From NCBI RefSeq assembly GCF_018343665.1, contig NZ_JAGYPM010000001.1:407239-471238 (forward strand): a DNA stretch of 64,000 nt. The letters run 5' to 3'. Positions 42,883-53,615 of the stretch are shown here, piece after piece. This stretch comes from Cytobacillus citreus. GTDB taxonomy: Bacteria > Bacillota > Bacilli > Bacillales > Cytobacillaceae. Position 1 is the first letter of the stretch. Each line of letters opens with the position of its first letter. A program made the translations under genes and the position numbers. A model generated the notes under the pieces. It worked only from the letters and a program-made list of their open reading frames with translations, did not search any database and was not told where the DNA came from.

Positions 42883-43653
42883 ATGAAAAAAATCGTATTT
42901 TTTGATATAGATGGGACTTTATTAGATAGTGAAAAAAAGCTGCCTGATAATACAAGAAAAGCAGTAGAAAAATTAAAGCAAAATGGTGTATACGTTGCCA
43001 TAGCTACAGGCAGAGCTCCATTTATGTTTGAAAAATTACGCGCAGAGCTTGAAATTGAATCCTATGTTAGCTTTAACGGTCAATATGTTGTTTTTGAAAA
43101 TGAAGTTATTTACAAAAACTCATTGCCAACAGGGGAAGTTGAGAGATTAATGAATTATTCAAATAAGAAAAACCACCCTTTAGTATTTTTAAATGAAAAA
43201 TCAATGAAAGCATCTGTTTTGGAAAATGATTTTATAGAAGAAAGTATCGGGAGTTTAAAATTTCCTTATCCAGCTTTAGATTCTGATTTCTATAAAGCCA
43301 ATGAAATCTTTCAAGCACTTTTATTTTTTGAAGAAAAAGAGGATATCGTTTACCAACAGGATTTTTCAAACTTCCGTTTTATTCGCTGGCATAGGTATTC
43401 AACAGATGTTTTACCTGCAGGAGGATCGAAGGCAGAAGGAATTAAAAAGATGATCAACCGACTTGGCTTTAATATGGAGGACGTTTATGCATTTGGTGAT
43501 GGCTTAAATGATATTGAAATGCTTCAAGCGGTCGGAACTGGAGTTGCTATGGGTAATGCTCTAGATGAAGTGAAAAAATCAGCTAACCGAACAACAACTT
43601 CTGTTGATAATGATGGAATTTGGAATGGATTAAAAGATTTAGCATTAATTTAA
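42883..43653 (+). CDS. ykrA: Cof-type HAD phosphatase YkrA
   Basis: A 256-residue HAD-superfamily hydrolase (C2B cap): motif I FFDIDGTLLDSE with nucleophile Asp8, motif II ATGRAP, motif III Lys in AGGSKAEGIKKM, motif IV GDGLNDIEML. Dephosphorylates sugar phosphates or related metabolites; true substrate unknown. Same position upstream of def as ykrA in B. subtilis. AGAAAGG ribosome site. Confidence 0.9.
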   Translation: MKKIVFFDIDGTLLDSEKKLPDNTRKAVEKLKQNGVYVAIATGRAPFMFEKLRAELEIESYVSFNGQYVVFENEVIYKNSLPTGEVERLMNYSNKKNHPLVFLNEKSMKASVLENDFIEESIGSLKFPYPALDSDFYKANEIFQALLFFEEKEDIVYQQDFSNFRFIRWHRYSTDVLPAGGSKAEGIKKMINRLGFNMEDVYAFGDGLNDIEMLQAVGTGVAMGNALDEVKKSANRTTTSVDNDGIWNGLKDLALI

Positions 43654-43674
43654 GTTTTTCGATATAAAGTCATA

Positions 43675-43713
43675 TAAAAGACTGAACCTTCAAGGTTCAG
43701 TCTTTTATATGTT
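43675..43713. terminator. Bidirectional terminator between ykrA and def
   Basis: AAAAGACTGAACCTT / AAGGTTCAGTCTTTT, perfect arms around C. Confidence 0.9.
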
Positions 43714-43719
43714 AATCTC

Positions 43720-44274
43720 CTATCTTTCAAGAGGTACTGCATTTTCAATAGGCTTAAATGGGTCGTTTTGATTAATATGGTCATAGAACATAATGCCATT
43801 AAGATGATCAATTTCGTGCTGAAATACAATTGCAATCATGCCTTTTAATCTCAGCTTAACTTCAACGCCATCTATAGTTGTACCTTGAACGGTTATTCGT
43901 GAATATCTTGGAACATATCCAGGAATTGCTTCATCAACTGATAAACAACCTTCTCCGGCCAATAAATAGGTTTTTTCGACTGAATGGCTTTTGATTTTTG
44001 GATTAAATAAAGCGTAACTGTGAAGCACCCCTTTTTCATCTTTTAAATGAACGGCAATCATTCTTTTTGCAACATTTATTTGCGGAGCTGCTAAACCAAT
44101 ACCAGGTCGAAGTCCATATTTTTCAGCAACTTCAGGATTTTGACTGTTAATAACAAATTCCAATAAGTTTTCTAAAATTTGTATATTTTCATTTGTTGGT
44201 GGAAGTGGAACTTCTTTAGCAATGTTTCTTAGTGTAGGGTGACCATCACGGATAATATCATTCATTGTTAACAT
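43720..44274 (-). CDS. def: Peptide deformylase
   Basis: A 184-residue deformylase with all three motifs: GIGLAAPQI, EGCLSVDE (metal Cys) and QHEIDHLNG (two metal His and catalytic Glu). Removes the N-formyl group from nascent proteins. Length equals B. subtilis YkrB (DefB, 184) and the start MLTMNDIIRDGHP aligns with it. ATG 44274 has AGGAG 11 bases upstream; a GTG at 44286 overlaps that site. Confidence 0.95.
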   Translation of the reverse strand: MLTMNDIIRDGHPTLRNIAKEVPLPPTNENIQILENLLEFVINSQNPEVAEKYGLRPGIGLAAPQINVAKRMIAVHLKDEKGVLHSYALFNPKIKSHSVEKTYLLAGEGCLSVDEAIPGYVPRYSRITVQGTTIDGVEVKLRLKGMIAIVFQHEIDHLNGIMFYDHINQNDPFKPIENAVPLER

Positions 44275-44437
44275 TGGATCATTCACTCCTGTGATTAAAT
44301 ATATATAATAAAAGAATAGAATCGAAACTTTGATGTAAATACCAATTATTTTACGCTAGCATTTAAACAGATGTGTCTAATTTTACCTATTGCGCTTTTT
44401 CTTGAAGATTAAAGAAAGTGTAACTTTATTCAAGTTA

Positions 44438-44740
44438 GAGAAATGTCTAGCTGCACAAGGAAAACCACGGCTGTATTTACATCTCGCGACTAAAACAGAA
44501 GCTGATGTCGTTCTCTTGGGTCTTAACTATTCCGCCAAGAAGGTTAAAGTACTGCCTTCTAGTCGGGCTATCTTATACGTTAAAGTATAGATTGCCAGCG
44601 CAGAAGATGATCCGACGTAGTTGCCAATTTTAGGAATTAAGTACGACGGACAGGATGTCCTAGTCGGGCGAATGCCACAGGACGTGGCATGTATGAGCGC
44701 GATAAGTGCAACTACGCCTCTGTCTTCGCCTTTCCAAGGC
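44438..44740 (+). repeat. R1 repeat, expanded and diverged copy
   Basis: AAATGTCTAGCTGCACAAGG start; contains CCGCCAAGAAGGTTAAAG as in 39464-39590, and GCCACAGGACGTGGCAT hairpin. Ends near CTTCGCCTTTCC. Spacer 44287-44437 shows nothing. Confidence 0.5.
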
Positions 44741-44803
44741 TCGCCAATCGGCGAGTTTTCTTTATCTTAATAGTCTATCAGAGTATATGTAAAAAGTTAA
44801 TAA

Positions 44804-44832
44804 AAGAGAAGGCACATTTTGTACCTTCTCAA
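44804..44832 (-). terminator. Terminator of the YjcZ-type gene
   Basis: GAGAAGGCAC / GTACCTTCTC hairpin downstream of the small gene, followed by TTTTATTAAC on the minus strand. Confidence 0.75.
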
Positions 44833-44840
44833 AAGGTAAC

Positions 44841-44993
44841 CTATCCCAAGCAAGAGCAGCCAACGATGATAAGAAGAATGAATAATACTACAATTAATGC
44901 AAAGCCTCTGCCACAGCAAGCTCCGCCTACAAATCCTGGATAACCACAGCCATATCCGTAACCGAATCCACCATATCCACCATATCCGTACAC
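44841..44993 (-). CDS. YjcZ-family small sporulation protein
   Basis: A 50-residue protein: Gly/Tyr-rich start ([20 protein letters not shown]), then [16 protein letters not shown] and a single membrane helix [12 protein letters not shown]. This is the YjcZ-type pattern of tiny Bacillus membrane peptides made during sporulation. GTG start with GGGAGG ten bases upstream and its own terminator. Function unknown; localisation to forespore or coat is inferred from the family. Confidence 0.85.
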   Translation of the reverse strand: MYGYGGYGGFGYGYGCGYPGFVGGACCGRGFALIVVLFILLIIVGCSCLG

Positions 44994-45223
44994 GAAGGAT
45001 AACCTCCCTAAAAGTTAGATTATCGTCCACATTACATATAGTCCCATATCGGACGATTAATATAGCCTATGTAAAAATCGAGTAATTTGTGTAGGCCTAT
45101 GCCTAAGTCATAAATGAAAAGTGTTTTGAATAGATTTTATAAATGGACAAACCTCACATGTATTGTCAAATGATCAAGCAACAGATATAGTAAAATTGTT
45201 ATATTTAAGGAGGTTTCAATGAG

Positions 45224-45889
45224 TTGGTAATCCGAAAAAGCTATATAATATTAGTTTATCTTGCTGGAGTTCTATTGTTAACAGGTTGCCTAAAACAACA
45301 GACACCAGTCGAAAAAATGTATAAAGTACTGGAAAATGTCGTTGCTTCTGAAGAAGCATTTGAAGCACAGCAAGATCCTCTTGTCGAATTAGAGAAAAAA
45401 GAAAAGGAAATTTATGATAAAATTATTTCTCTTGGCATGAAGGAATTTGAAGAAGTTACCAAACTATCAAATGAAGCATCCGAGATTGTTGATCAACGAA
45501 AAACCCATATAGAGAAGGAAGAGGAAAGTATTAAAGCCTCTGAAAAAGAATTTAAAGCATTAAAACCCATCATTGAAGATTTGAAAAATCCAGCTCTCAA
45601 GGAAAAATCACTTCAATTATACGAAATTATGATTGAAAGATATAAAATTCACAGTGAATTATATTTATACTATTCGAAAGCAATTGAATTGGATAGAGAG
45701 TTATATGCAATGTTTAAAAATGAAAATATCCAATTGGACCAGCTGGAGGATCAAATTACGAAAATAAATGAAATTTATGGTAAAGTATTAGAAGCGAATG
45801 AAAAATTTAACGAAAAGACAAAGCGATATAACGATATGAAATTATCCCTCTATAAAGAATCGGGGCTTGAGGTAAAAGTAAAGGAATAA
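45224..45889 (+). CDS. ykyA: YkyA-like cell-wall-binding lipoprotein
   Basis: A 221-residue lipoprotein: signal with lipobox LLTGC (Cys near 22), then an almost wholly helical, Glu/Lys-rich coiled-coil body. Matches YkyA (putative cell-wall-binding lipoprotein) located just before pdhA in B. subtilis. TTG start ten bases after AAGGAGG; the nearer ATG is out of frame and stops at once. Role unknown. Confidence 0.88.
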   Translation: MVIRKSYIILVYLAGVLLLTGCLKQQTPVEKMYKVLENVVASEEAFEAQQDPLVELEKKEKEIYDKIISLGMKEFEEVTKLSNEASEIVDQRKTHIEKEEESIKASEKEFKALKPIIEDLKNPALKEKSLQLYEIMIERYKIHSELYLYYSKAIELDRELYAMFKNENIQLDQLEDQITKINEIYGKVLEANEKFNEKTKRYNDMKLSLYKESGLEVKVKE

Positions 45890-45896
45890 TTTGAAA

Positions 45897-45930
45897 GAGT
45901 GACATTCTCTGTGAATGTTGCTTTTTTTTA
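45897..45930 (+). terminator. Terminator of ykyA
   Basis: AGTGACATTC / GAATGTTGCT hairpin then eight T residues. Confidence 0.85.
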
Positions 45931-45989
45931 TTGTATACCAGGAAATTATAATTTTCGCTATCTGTTGATAACTTAAGATATAGTTTATC

Positions 45990-46231
45990 TACGTTCAGCT
46001 CCAGCGCCTACCTCCGACTTACAGGACGTACTAGTGTCGACAATGCGACAGGACAAAGAAAGCTACGTCAGCGACACATCGCACGACCAAAAGAGAAGCT
46101 TTTGGGAGGACGTCGCGTTTTTGTCGACCTCGAGGTCATAAGCCAATCCTCCCAGAAAGGTAAAGAACACCTTTCCGAGAGGATTGGCTTATGCCTGTCG
46201 GGGGTGATCAAGGCGCTTGCGCTTTTCTTAT
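45990..46231 (+). repeat. R1 repeat, longest copy
   Basis: AGCTCCAGCGCCTACCTCCG start and GGCGCTTGCGCTTTTCTTA end, with inner block GAGGTCATAAGCCAATCCTC / GAGGATTGGCTTATG forming a long stem. Compared with 39464-39590 it carries about 115 extra bases (46010-46125) that resemble 9173-9264. Confidence 0.7.
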
Positions 46232-46241
46232 TTAATAATTA

Positions 46242-46626
46242 GCTGTGTTAAAGCTCAGTGTTGAAAATGCTATTTTGTTGTTGATTTTCGCTGCAGGCGC
46301 GAGATCCTCGAAAATGCATTCGCATTTTCTTCATGCGGTGTTTATCCAGCATTAACGAGCTGTAAGTCTCCCACCTCAAAACTTGAGAAATACAAAGAAG
46401 TATAGGTGGGAGATAATAAGACCGATTAGTTCAACTAACAATCAGTGGGGGATGAAGAAAACCCCAACTGATTGAAGTTTCACTTTATTCAGGGATGATT
46501 ATTCAACGTCCTGCGGGAGAAGTGAGTCAAAGGGAGACCCGGCAGGAGAGATAGCGACAAGGAGGCTTCCGGACCGCCCGCTACGCTTTAGTGCCTGCAG
46601 CGGAAATCAACAGGGAAGTTTTAACA
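46242..46626 (+). repeat. R3 repeat split by an M1 element
   Basis: Left part 46242-46345 and right part 46490-46626 match 31294-31535 end to end; the interval is M1 copy 3. Joining the flanks restores the R3 order almost to the base. The spacer 46627-47055 before pdhA has no gene, only palindromes. Confidence 0.75.
46346..46489 (+). mobile_element. M1 element copy 3, nested in R3
   Basis: A 144-bp element directly after TTTAT (46341-46345). Left end CCAGCATTAACGAGCTGTAA, hairpin CTCCCACCT / AGGTGGGAG, right hairpin CAGTGGGGG / CCCCAACTG and terminal GAAGTTTCACTTTATT. No target duplication. Shorter and diverged from copies at 11008 and 56104; it lacks their GTGGCAACGTC core. Confidence 0.7.
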
Positions 46627-46688
46627 TATCCTCATATTTATTAAAATAATTGATTTTACTAATATAATGATGATTAAGAATATTCAAT

Positions 46689-46704
46689 ATGTGTTATAAC
46701 ACAT
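46689..46704. promoter_or_regulatory. Palindrome upstream of pdhA
   Basis: Perfect 16-bp ATGTGTTATAACACAT, 352 bp before pdhA. Looks like an operator for a dimeric regulator, but half-site spacing does not fit Rex or Fnr. Confidence 0.4.
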
Positions 46705-46867
46705 CTAAATAATATTCATTTTCTTATAGAACAGTTTTGAGTATTTTATAATACAGTTATAAAAAAGAGAAAAGATATAAATATTGTGAAAATGATGTAA
46801 AAACGCAATATAAAGAGGTTTACGGTAGTGGATTGGTGAATTAAACTTAAAAAAATTAGTATCATTG

Positions 46868-46900
46868 TGTATCAACTTGGTTGCAAAATTAATTGATACA
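46868..46900. promoter_or_regulatory. Inverted repeat in the pdhA upstream region
   Basis: TGTATCAA and TTGATACA, perfect 8-bp arms 17 bp apart, 155 bp before pdhA. Could be an operator or leader hairpin. A further pair AGACGTTT / AAACGTCT flanks 46930-47029. Confidence 0.35.
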
Positions 46901-47022
46901 GAATAAGATAGAAATGGATAATCAAAAACAGACGTTTGATAATGAGATATTCATAAAATTAAGATTTTCTATTTTAACTTAGGATTGGGCAACATAGATT
47001 TGTACTTAACTCATATTAATAA

Positions 47023-48171
<1,149 letters not shown>

Positions 48172-48174
48172 GCC

Positions 48175-49152
48175 ATGGCGCAAATGACAATGATTCAAGC
48201 AATTACTGATGCATTACGTACAGAATTGCGAAACGATCCGAATGTATTAGTATTCGGAGAAGATGTAGGCGTAAACGGTGGTGTATTCCGTGCCACTGAG
48301 GGCCTTCACTCTGAATTCGGCGAAGATCGTGTATTTGATACTCCTTTAGCTGAATCTGGAATCGGTGGACTTGCGGTTGGTCTAAGCTTACAAGGATTCC
48401 GTCCTGTTCCTGAAATACAATTCTTTGGATTTGTATATGAAGTTATGGACTCCATTTCCGGACAGCTCGCACGTATGCGCTACCGTTCAGGAGGCAGATA
48501 CAATGCGCCTGTTACAATTCGCTCACCTTTTGGTGGAGGAGTACATACTCCTGAGATGCATGCAGACAGCTTAGAGGGGTTAATGGCACAACAACCAGGA
48601 TTAAAGGTTGTCATTCCATCTACTCCTTACGATGCTAAAGGATTGCTTATCTCGAGCATTCGTGATAATGATCCAGTTATTTTCTTAGAGCATATGAAAT
48701 TATACCGCTCCTTCCGTCAAGAGGTACCTGAGGGAGAATATACAATTCCGCTTGGAAAAGCAGAAGTAAAACGAGAAGGTTCTGATCTTTCAATTATTAC
48801 TTATGGAGCTATGGTTCATGAAGCATTAAAAGCTGCTGAGGAGCTAGAAAAAGAAGGCTTTTCTGCAGAAGTCATTGATTTACGTACAGTATCTCCAATT
48901 GATATTGAAACAATCATTGCATCAGTTGAAAAAACTGGTCGCGCTATTGTTGTCCAAGAAGCACAAAAGCAAGCTGGTATCGCAGCTAATGTAGTTGCTG
49001 AAATCAATGACCGTGCAATCTTAAGCTTAGAAGCACCTGTTCTCCGTGTGGCAGCACCTGACACAGTTTTTGCGTTCCCGCAAGCTGAAACAGTATGGCT
49101 TCCAAATTACAAGGATATTATTGAAACAGGCAAAAAAGTATTAACTTTCTAA
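48175..49152 (+). CDS. pdhB: Pyruvate dehydrogenase E1 beta
   Basis: A 325-residue transketolase-like subunit (Pyr domain about 1-180, C-terminal domain about 195-315): [18 protein letters not shown], catalytic-region [17 protein letters not shown], and [17 protein letters not shown]. Forms the alpha2beta2 E1 with PdhA; three bases separate the genes. AAGGAG within the end of pdhA serves the ATG. Confidence 0.96.
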   Translation: MAQMTMIQAITDALRTELRNDPNVLVFGEDVGVNGGVFRATEGLHSEFGEDRVFDTPLAESGIGGLAVGLSLQGFRPVPEIQFFGFVYEVMDSISGQLARMRYRSGGRYNAPVTIRSPFGGGVHTPEMHADSLEGLMAQQPGLKVVIPSTPYDAKGLLISSIRDNDPVIFLEHMKLYRSFRQEVPEGEYTIPLGKAEVKREGSDLSIITYGAMVHEALKAAEELEKEGFSAEVIDLRTVSPIDIETIIASVEKTGRAIVVQEAQKQAGIAANVVAEINDRAILSLEAPVLRVAAPDTVFAFPQAETVWLPNYKDIIETGKKVLTF

Positions 49153-49181
49153 ATCGATTAAAAGTAACTTTATTAAATGTT

Positions 49182-49249
49182 GAAAGGCGGAAATAGAAGG
49201 AAATCAGTTTATTTTTTAAGATTTCTTTAAGCCAAATTCCGACCTTTCT
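49182..49249 (+). promoter_or_regulatory. Structured hairpin between pdhB and pdhC
   Basis: Outer arms GAAAGGCGGAA / TTCCGACCTTTC and inner arms AAGGAAATC / GATTTCTTT make a stem of about 68 nt. No T tract follows, so more likely a processing, stability or attenuation element than a full terminator. Confidence 0.55.
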
Positions 49250-49280
49250 CATCTAGTCTAGCTTAGGAGGATGATTCCAA

Positions 49281-50582
49281 GTGTCATTTCAATTTAAATT
49301 GCCTGACATAGGTGAGGGGATTCATGAAGGAGAAATTGTCAAATGGTTCGTAAAACCAGGAGATAAGGTCCAAGAAGATGACGTTTTATGTGAAGTACAA
49401 AATGATAAAGCTGTTGTTGAAATCCCTTCTCCAGTTGCAGGAACAGTTAAAGAAGTTTTAGTCGGAGAGGGAACTGTTGCTACTGTCGGACAAGTTCTAA
49501 TTACATTTGATGCACCTGGTTATGAAAATCTAAAGTTTAAGGGCGACGAGCATGAGGAGCAACAAGAATCTCAAACACAAGCGCCAGCGAGTAAAGAAGA
49601 GCCTTCTAATGATAGTGCTGCTAAAACTCAAACAAATGTAAATCATGACCGTCGAATCATTGCAATGCCTTCTGTTCGAAAATATGCACGTGATAAAGGG
49701 ATTGATATTAGGCAGATTTTAGGCAGCGGGAATAATGGCCGTATATTGAAAACTGATATAGATGCCTTTATTAATGGTGGAACACAAATTCAAACAGAAA
49801 CAGCAATTGAGAAAGAAGTTGCTGCGCCACAAGAAACAACAGCCGCTACAGCAGCTGTAAAAGCTGTTCCACAAGGACAGTATCCGGAAACGCGTGAAAA
49901 AATGAGCGGCATCCGTAAAGCAATCGCAAAAGCGATGGTAAATTCAAAGCATACAGCTCCACATGTTACATTAATGGATGAAATTGATGTGACTAAACTT
50001 GTTGCCCATCGTAAAAAGTTTAAAGAAATCGCCGCAAGCAAGGGAATTAAGCTAACATTCCTTCCGTATGTGGTAAAAGCTTTAACAAGTGCTTTACGTG
50101 AATTCCCAGTATTGAATACATCCATTGATGATGCTACATCTGAAATCATCCAAAAACATTATTACAATATTGGAATTGCAGCAGATACAGATAAAGGTCT
50201 ACTAGTTCCTGTTATTAAAGACGCTGATCGAAAATCAACTTTTGCCATTTCAAATGAAATCAACGAATTGGCTACGAAAGCGCGTGAGGGTAAGCTTGCT
50301 CCAGATGAAATGAAAGGAGCTTCATGCACAATCACGAATATTGGCTCAGCAGGCGGACAATGGTTTACTCCAGTAATTAATCACCCAGAAGTAGCGATAC
50401 TCGGGATTGGTCGTATTGCTGAAAAGCCAATTGTAAGAGATGGCGAAATTATAGCAGCACCAGTACTTGCATTGTCATTAAGCTTTGACCATCGTATAAT
50501 TGATGGTGCTACAGCGCAGAATGCGCTGAATCATATTAAGCGTTTACTGAACGATCCAGAACTTTTGCTAATGGAGGCGTAG
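49281..50582 (+). CDS. pdhC: Dihydrolipoyl acetyltransferase E2
   Basis: A 433-residue E2: one lipoyl domain (about 2-76, lipoyl Lys in [10 protein letters not shown]), a linker rich in Glu, Gln and Ala, E3-binding domain (about 126-162, [20 protein letters not shown]), second Ala-rich linker and catalytic domain (about 205-430) with FDHRIIDGA active site. Forms the 60-subunit core of the complex. AGGAGG site before GTG. The 128-bp gap after pdhB holds a hairpin. Confidence 0.96.
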   Translation: MSFQFKLPDIGEGIHEGEIVKWFVKPGDKVQEDDVLCEVQNDKAVVEIPSPVAGTVKEVLVGEGTVATVGQVLITFDAPGYENLKFKGDEHEEQQESQTQAPASKEEPSNDSAAKTQTNVNHDRRIIAMPSVRKYARDKGIDIRQILGSGNNGRILKTDIDAFINGGTQIQTETAIEKEVAAPQETTAATAAVKAVPQGQYPETREKMSGIRKAIAKAMVNSKHTAPHVTLMDEIDVTKLVAHRKKFKEIAASKGIKLTFLPYVVKALTSALREFPVLNTSIDDATSEIIQKHYYNIGIAADTDKGLLVPVIKDADRKSTFAISNEINELATKAREGKLAPDEMKGASCTITNIGSAGGQWFTPVINHPEVAILGIGRIAEKPIVRDGEIIAAPVLALSLSFDHRIIDGATAQNALNHIKRLLNDPELLLMEA

Positions 50583-50585
50583 AAA

Positions 50586-51995
50586 ATGGTAGTTGGAGAT
50601 TTCCCGATCGAAACTGATACACTTGTCATAGGCTCAGGCCCTGGGGGCTATGTAGCTGCTATTCGTGCAGCACAGCTTGGCCAAAAAGTAACCATCGTAG
50701 AAAAAGCAAATTTAGGCGGTGTTTGTTTAAATGTTGGATGTATTCCATCAAAGGCATTAATTGCTGCTGGGCACCGTTATGAAACCGCTAAGCATTCTGA
50801 TTCAATCGGGATTACAGCTGAGAATGTAACTGTCGATTTTTCAAAGGTTCAGGAATGGAAAAGTGGAGTTGTAAAGAAATTAACAGGCGGTGTTGAAGGA
50901 TTATTAAAAGGCAATAAGGTTGAAATTGTCCGCGGTGAAGCTTATTTTGTTGATGCAAATACACTTCGCGTTATGGATGAAAATTCAGCACAAACTTATA
51001 CCTTTAAAAATGCTATCATCGCTACAGGCTCTAGACCAATTGAAATTCCTGCATTTAAATATTCAAAAAGAGTCCTAGATTCAACAGGTGCTCTTTCTCT
51101 ACAGGAAATCCCTGAAAGAATTGTCGTCATAGGCGGAGGATATATTGGTACAGAATTAGGTGGAGCTTACGCTAATTTCGGAACTCAAGTCACTATTCTT
51201 GAAGGATCTGATGAGATTCTTGGCGGATTTGAAAAACAAATGTCCGCTTTAGTAAAACGCAATTTAAAGAAAAAAGGCGCTGAAATCATTACAAAAGCAC
51301 TTGCAAAAGGTGTAGAGGAAAATGAGAATGGCGTGATTGTAAAATATGAGGTAAAAGGCGAAGGAAAGTCCATTGAAGCTGATTATGTATTCGTCATGGT
51401 TGGCCGTCGTCCAAATACCGACGAGCTTGGATTAGAGCAAGTGGGAATAGAAATGACTGATCGTGGAATTATTAAAACAGATAAGCAGTGTCGTACAAAT
51501 ATAAGTAATATTTTTGCGATTGGAGATGTTATTGAAGGGCCTCCACTTGCACATAAAGCATCCTATGAGGGTAAAATTGCGGCTGAGGTTATTTCTGGAC
51601 ATCAGTCAGAAATCGACTATCTAGGTATCCCGGCAGTTGTTTTCTCTGATCCTGAACTTGCTTCTGTAGGATATACAGAACAACAAGCCAAGGAAGAGGG
51701 AATCGAAGTGACTGCAGCAAAATTCCCGTTTGCGGCTAACGGTCGTGCTCTTGCCTTAGATGCAACAGACGGCTTCGTAAAGCTCATAACTCGAAAAGAA
51801 GATGGCTTAGTCATTGGTGCACAAATTGCGGGTGCGAGTGCATCAGATATGATCTCTGAGCTGGGCCTTGCAATTGAAGCAGGAATGACGGCAGAAGACT
51901 TAGCAATGACGATTCATGCACATCCAACATTAGGAGAAATTACAATGGAAGCGGCTGAAGTTGCTCTAGGCACTCCTATTCATATTGTTAAGTAG
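50586..51995 (+). CDS. pdhD: Dihydrolipoyl dehydrogenase E3
   Basis: A 469-residue FAD disulfide reductase: [22 protein letters not shown] site, redox pair in [15 protein letters not shown], second dinucleotide fold [28 protein letters not shown], and catalytic His in HAHPTLGE. Reoxidises E2 dihydrolipoate with NAD+, and probably also serves 2-oxoglutarate dehydrogenase. Three bases after pdhC; ATG with ATGGAGGCG. Confidence 0.97.
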   Translation: MVVGDFPIETDTLVIGSGPGGYVAAIRAAQLGQKVTIVEKANLGGVCLNVGCIPSKALIAAGHRYETAKHSDSIGITAENVTVDFSKVQEWKSGVVKKLTGGVEGLLKGNKVEIVRGEAYFVDANTLRVMDENSAQTYTFKNAIIATGSRPIEIPAFKYSKRVLDSTGALSLQEIPERIVVIGGGYIGTELGGAYANFGTQVTILEGSDEILGGFEKQMSALVKRNLKKKGAEIITKALAKGVEENENGVIVKYEVKGEGKSIEADYVFVMVGRRPNTDELGLEQVGIEMTDRGIIKTDKQCRTNISNIFAIGDVIEGPPLAHKASYEGKIAAEVISGHQSEIDYLGIPAVVFSDPELASVGYTEQQAKEEGIEVTAAKFPFAANGRALALDATDGFVKLITRKEDGLVIGAQIAGASASDMISELGLAIEAGMTAEDLAMTIHAHPTLGEITMEAAEVALGTPIHIVK

Positions 51996-52000
51996 AATGA

Positions 52001-52035
52001 AAAGTCCTTTTCCAATTGGAAAGGGGCTTTTTTTT
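52001..52035 (+). terminator. Terminator of pdhABCD
   Basis: AAGTCCTTTTCCAA / TTGGAAAGGGGCTT hairpin then eight T residues. The 52036-52309 spacer is AT-rich with nothing assignable. Confidence 0.88.
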
Positions 52036-52309
52036 GCCTAAGAAGTACATATAAGATTATTATCGTTCTAAGGTAAAAGCGAATATTGAAACCTATCATT
52101 TTCTATTTATTCCTCACTCAATTTTTGCTTATATTATTCAATGGGGAAATTTGTTTTTTCTCATATTAATGAGTGTTTTCTCATAATAAATTAGAAAACA
52201 TGGCTTGTCACCTAATTGTTATAGAATTGAAAAATAAGAATGGTATATTCTACATATATTACATAAAACAGGTCTATTTTATGGATATTGACAATCTGGT
52301 GGTGAGATC

Positions 52310-52552
52310 ATGAAGGTATATACTGTACTTCTTCTACAGCTTATTATTTGGAGTGGATACACCTTTATTGAATGGTTATCTAAATATGATCAGCTAATGT
52401 TTAAAGTACTGATGTTTTTCGTATTTTTATATTTAGCGATCATCATTGGAAACTACATCATGAAATCAGTGAAAAAAACATTTTTTGTTACAGCTCTTAG
52501 TCTATCCTTGTATGGTTCATTCCACTTTACAATGTCTTTAATTGGTGGCTAA
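52310..52552 (+). CDS. Small membrane protein of unknown function
   Basis: An 80-residue protein with two or three hydrophobic helices (VYTVLLLQLIIWSGYTFIEW; VLMFFVFLYLAIIIGNYIM; FFVTALSLSLYGSF). Family not recognised. ATG with GGTGGTGAG. Converges on the next gene, sharing a bidirectional terminator. Confidence 0.7.
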   Translation: MKVYTVLLLQLIIWSGYTFIEWLSKYDQLMFKVLMFFVFLYLAIIIGNYIMKSVKKTFFVTALSLSLYGSFHFTMSLIGG

Positions 52553-52572
52553 TTCGGGGATGTTGGGGATGA

Positions 52573-52606
52573 AAAAGACAAAAAGAGCCATTACTCAGGC
52601 TCTTTT
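52573..52606. terminator. Bidirectional terminator
   Basis: AAAAAGAGCC / GGCTCTTTTA hairpin; it overlaps the stop codon of the leftward gene. Confidence 0.75.
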
Positions 52607-52932
52607 ATTTCTCTGCTACTGAAAAATCTCGTAACAATACTAAATAGTGCAAACGAAAATAAATAAAAACAAATAAAAGAAAATAGAAAAGGGGTAATTT
52701 TATATTTTGTTTGCTTTTCAAATGGAGACTCAAATTTTACTTCTAATGGATATGATTTTTTATCAGCAGGTAGAGTAACCGTTTGTTCAGCGAAAGGAAA
52801 TGGTCCACCGAATGTAATATTTTGTTGCAGTGAATCAGGTTTTTTCTCAAAATAGGAATAAAACATAAAGGGAGTCATAATAGTAATTGCTAGGCTTAAA
52901 ATCCCAAAAATAAGCAGTTTTTTTCTTAACAA
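52591..52932 (-). CDS. Membrane-anchored protein of unknown function
   Basis: A 113-residue protein with an N-terminal helix (LLIFGILSLAITIMTPFMFY), an extracytoplasmic loop of about 45 residues with FGGPFPFAEQTVTLPADKKS, and a second helix (ITPFLFSFICFYLFSFALFS). Family unknown. TTG 52932 is chosen because GAGGTGG lies six bases upstream; an in-frame ATG at 52947 precedes that site. Confidence 0.6.
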   Translation of the reverse strand: MLRKKLLIFGILSLAITIMTPFMFYSYFEKKPDSLQQNITFGGPFPFAEQTVTLPADKKSYPLEVKFESPFEKQTKYKITPFLFSFICFYLFSFALFSIVTRFFSSREIKEPE

Positions 52933-52982
52933 AAATATCCACCTCATAGAATTTTTCGTTGAAAAGTGTGTAGCAGTATGAA

Positions 52983-53023
52983 ATGAAGCAAAAGAACAGC
53001 ACTTTGCTGTTCTTCTGCTTCAT
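52983..53023 (-). terminator. Terminator of the DUF1885-like gene
   Basis: GAAGCAAAAGAACAGC / GCTGTTCTTCTGCTTC hairpin directly after the stop codon of the leftward gene. Confidence 0.8.
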
Positions 53024-53461
53024 TTATTTTCTTGGATAAAAGTACATGATTCTTCCGTTAAATAAGTGCAGTTCTCCTTTTAGCTTTTTGGCTAAATATC
53101 GACAGAATTCATTAGCTTTACCTTTATCCCCAAATGTAGCTGTTTCAGGTAAAGTTAATTGAATATATGATTGTTGACGTTCAGATCCATCTTCATCATG
53201 GATTATTTCTTGATCTATTCCAAGTAGAATTGCATTGTAACGATCATTGTCTGAATGAAGGTAGAACCACTTACCTTTGCCCTCATGTGTTTCTTTTATT
53301 TCATATGGAAAGGCAGCTTCATTGTATTTCCAATCCACTTGGTCACCTGTTTTTGAGGTTATTTCTTTAAAGTATTGAAATAGTTCTTTAACTTCATCAG
53401 TCGTTATGCTTTCTTTATTTGATGAAGGCACAAGTTTTATGTATGCATTGTTAGCCAACAT
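53024..53461 (-). CDS. DUF1885-like protein
   Basis: A 145-residue soluble protein (MLANNAYIKLVPSSNKESIT start, KYNEAAFPYEIKETHEGKGK, IQLTLPETATFGDKGKANEF) that looks like the DUF1885 family of Bacillus, structurally described as FKBP-like but with no established function. ATG 53461 follows GGGGGGATGG; an in-frame ATG 12 bp upstream overlaps it. Monocistronic with strong terminator. Confidence 0.65.
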   Translation of the reverse strand: MLANNAYIKLVPSSNKESITTDEVKELFQYFKEITSKTGDQVDWKYNEAAFPYEIKETHEGKGKWFYLHSDNDRYNAILLGIDQEIIHDEDGSERQQSYIQLTLPETATFGDKGKANEFCRYLAKKLKGELHLFNGRIMYFYPRK

Positions 53462-53615
53462 CCATCCCCCCATATTCCTTATATACTATCCATTCCATTC
53501 TAGCATTGATCAAAATCGTATGACAACTTAAACAAAGAATTTTCATAAAATCCTTGTAAAATTCTAAATAGTGAATTATAATAATATTCTAAATATTAGA
53601 ATAAGGAGGGGTAAA

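Noticed and set aside
44390-44590. 66-residue open frame
   Set aside because: Covers an R1 repeat border and has no ribosome site.
46242-46626. CRISPR or toxin-antitoxin system in the repeat-rich spacer
   Set aside because: Repeats are not regularly spaced and no cas or toxin-like coding sequence is present.
46689-46704. Rex or Fnr site before pdhA
   Set aside because: TGTG and CACA are six bases apart, not the eight needed for either consensus; kept only as an unassigned palindrome.
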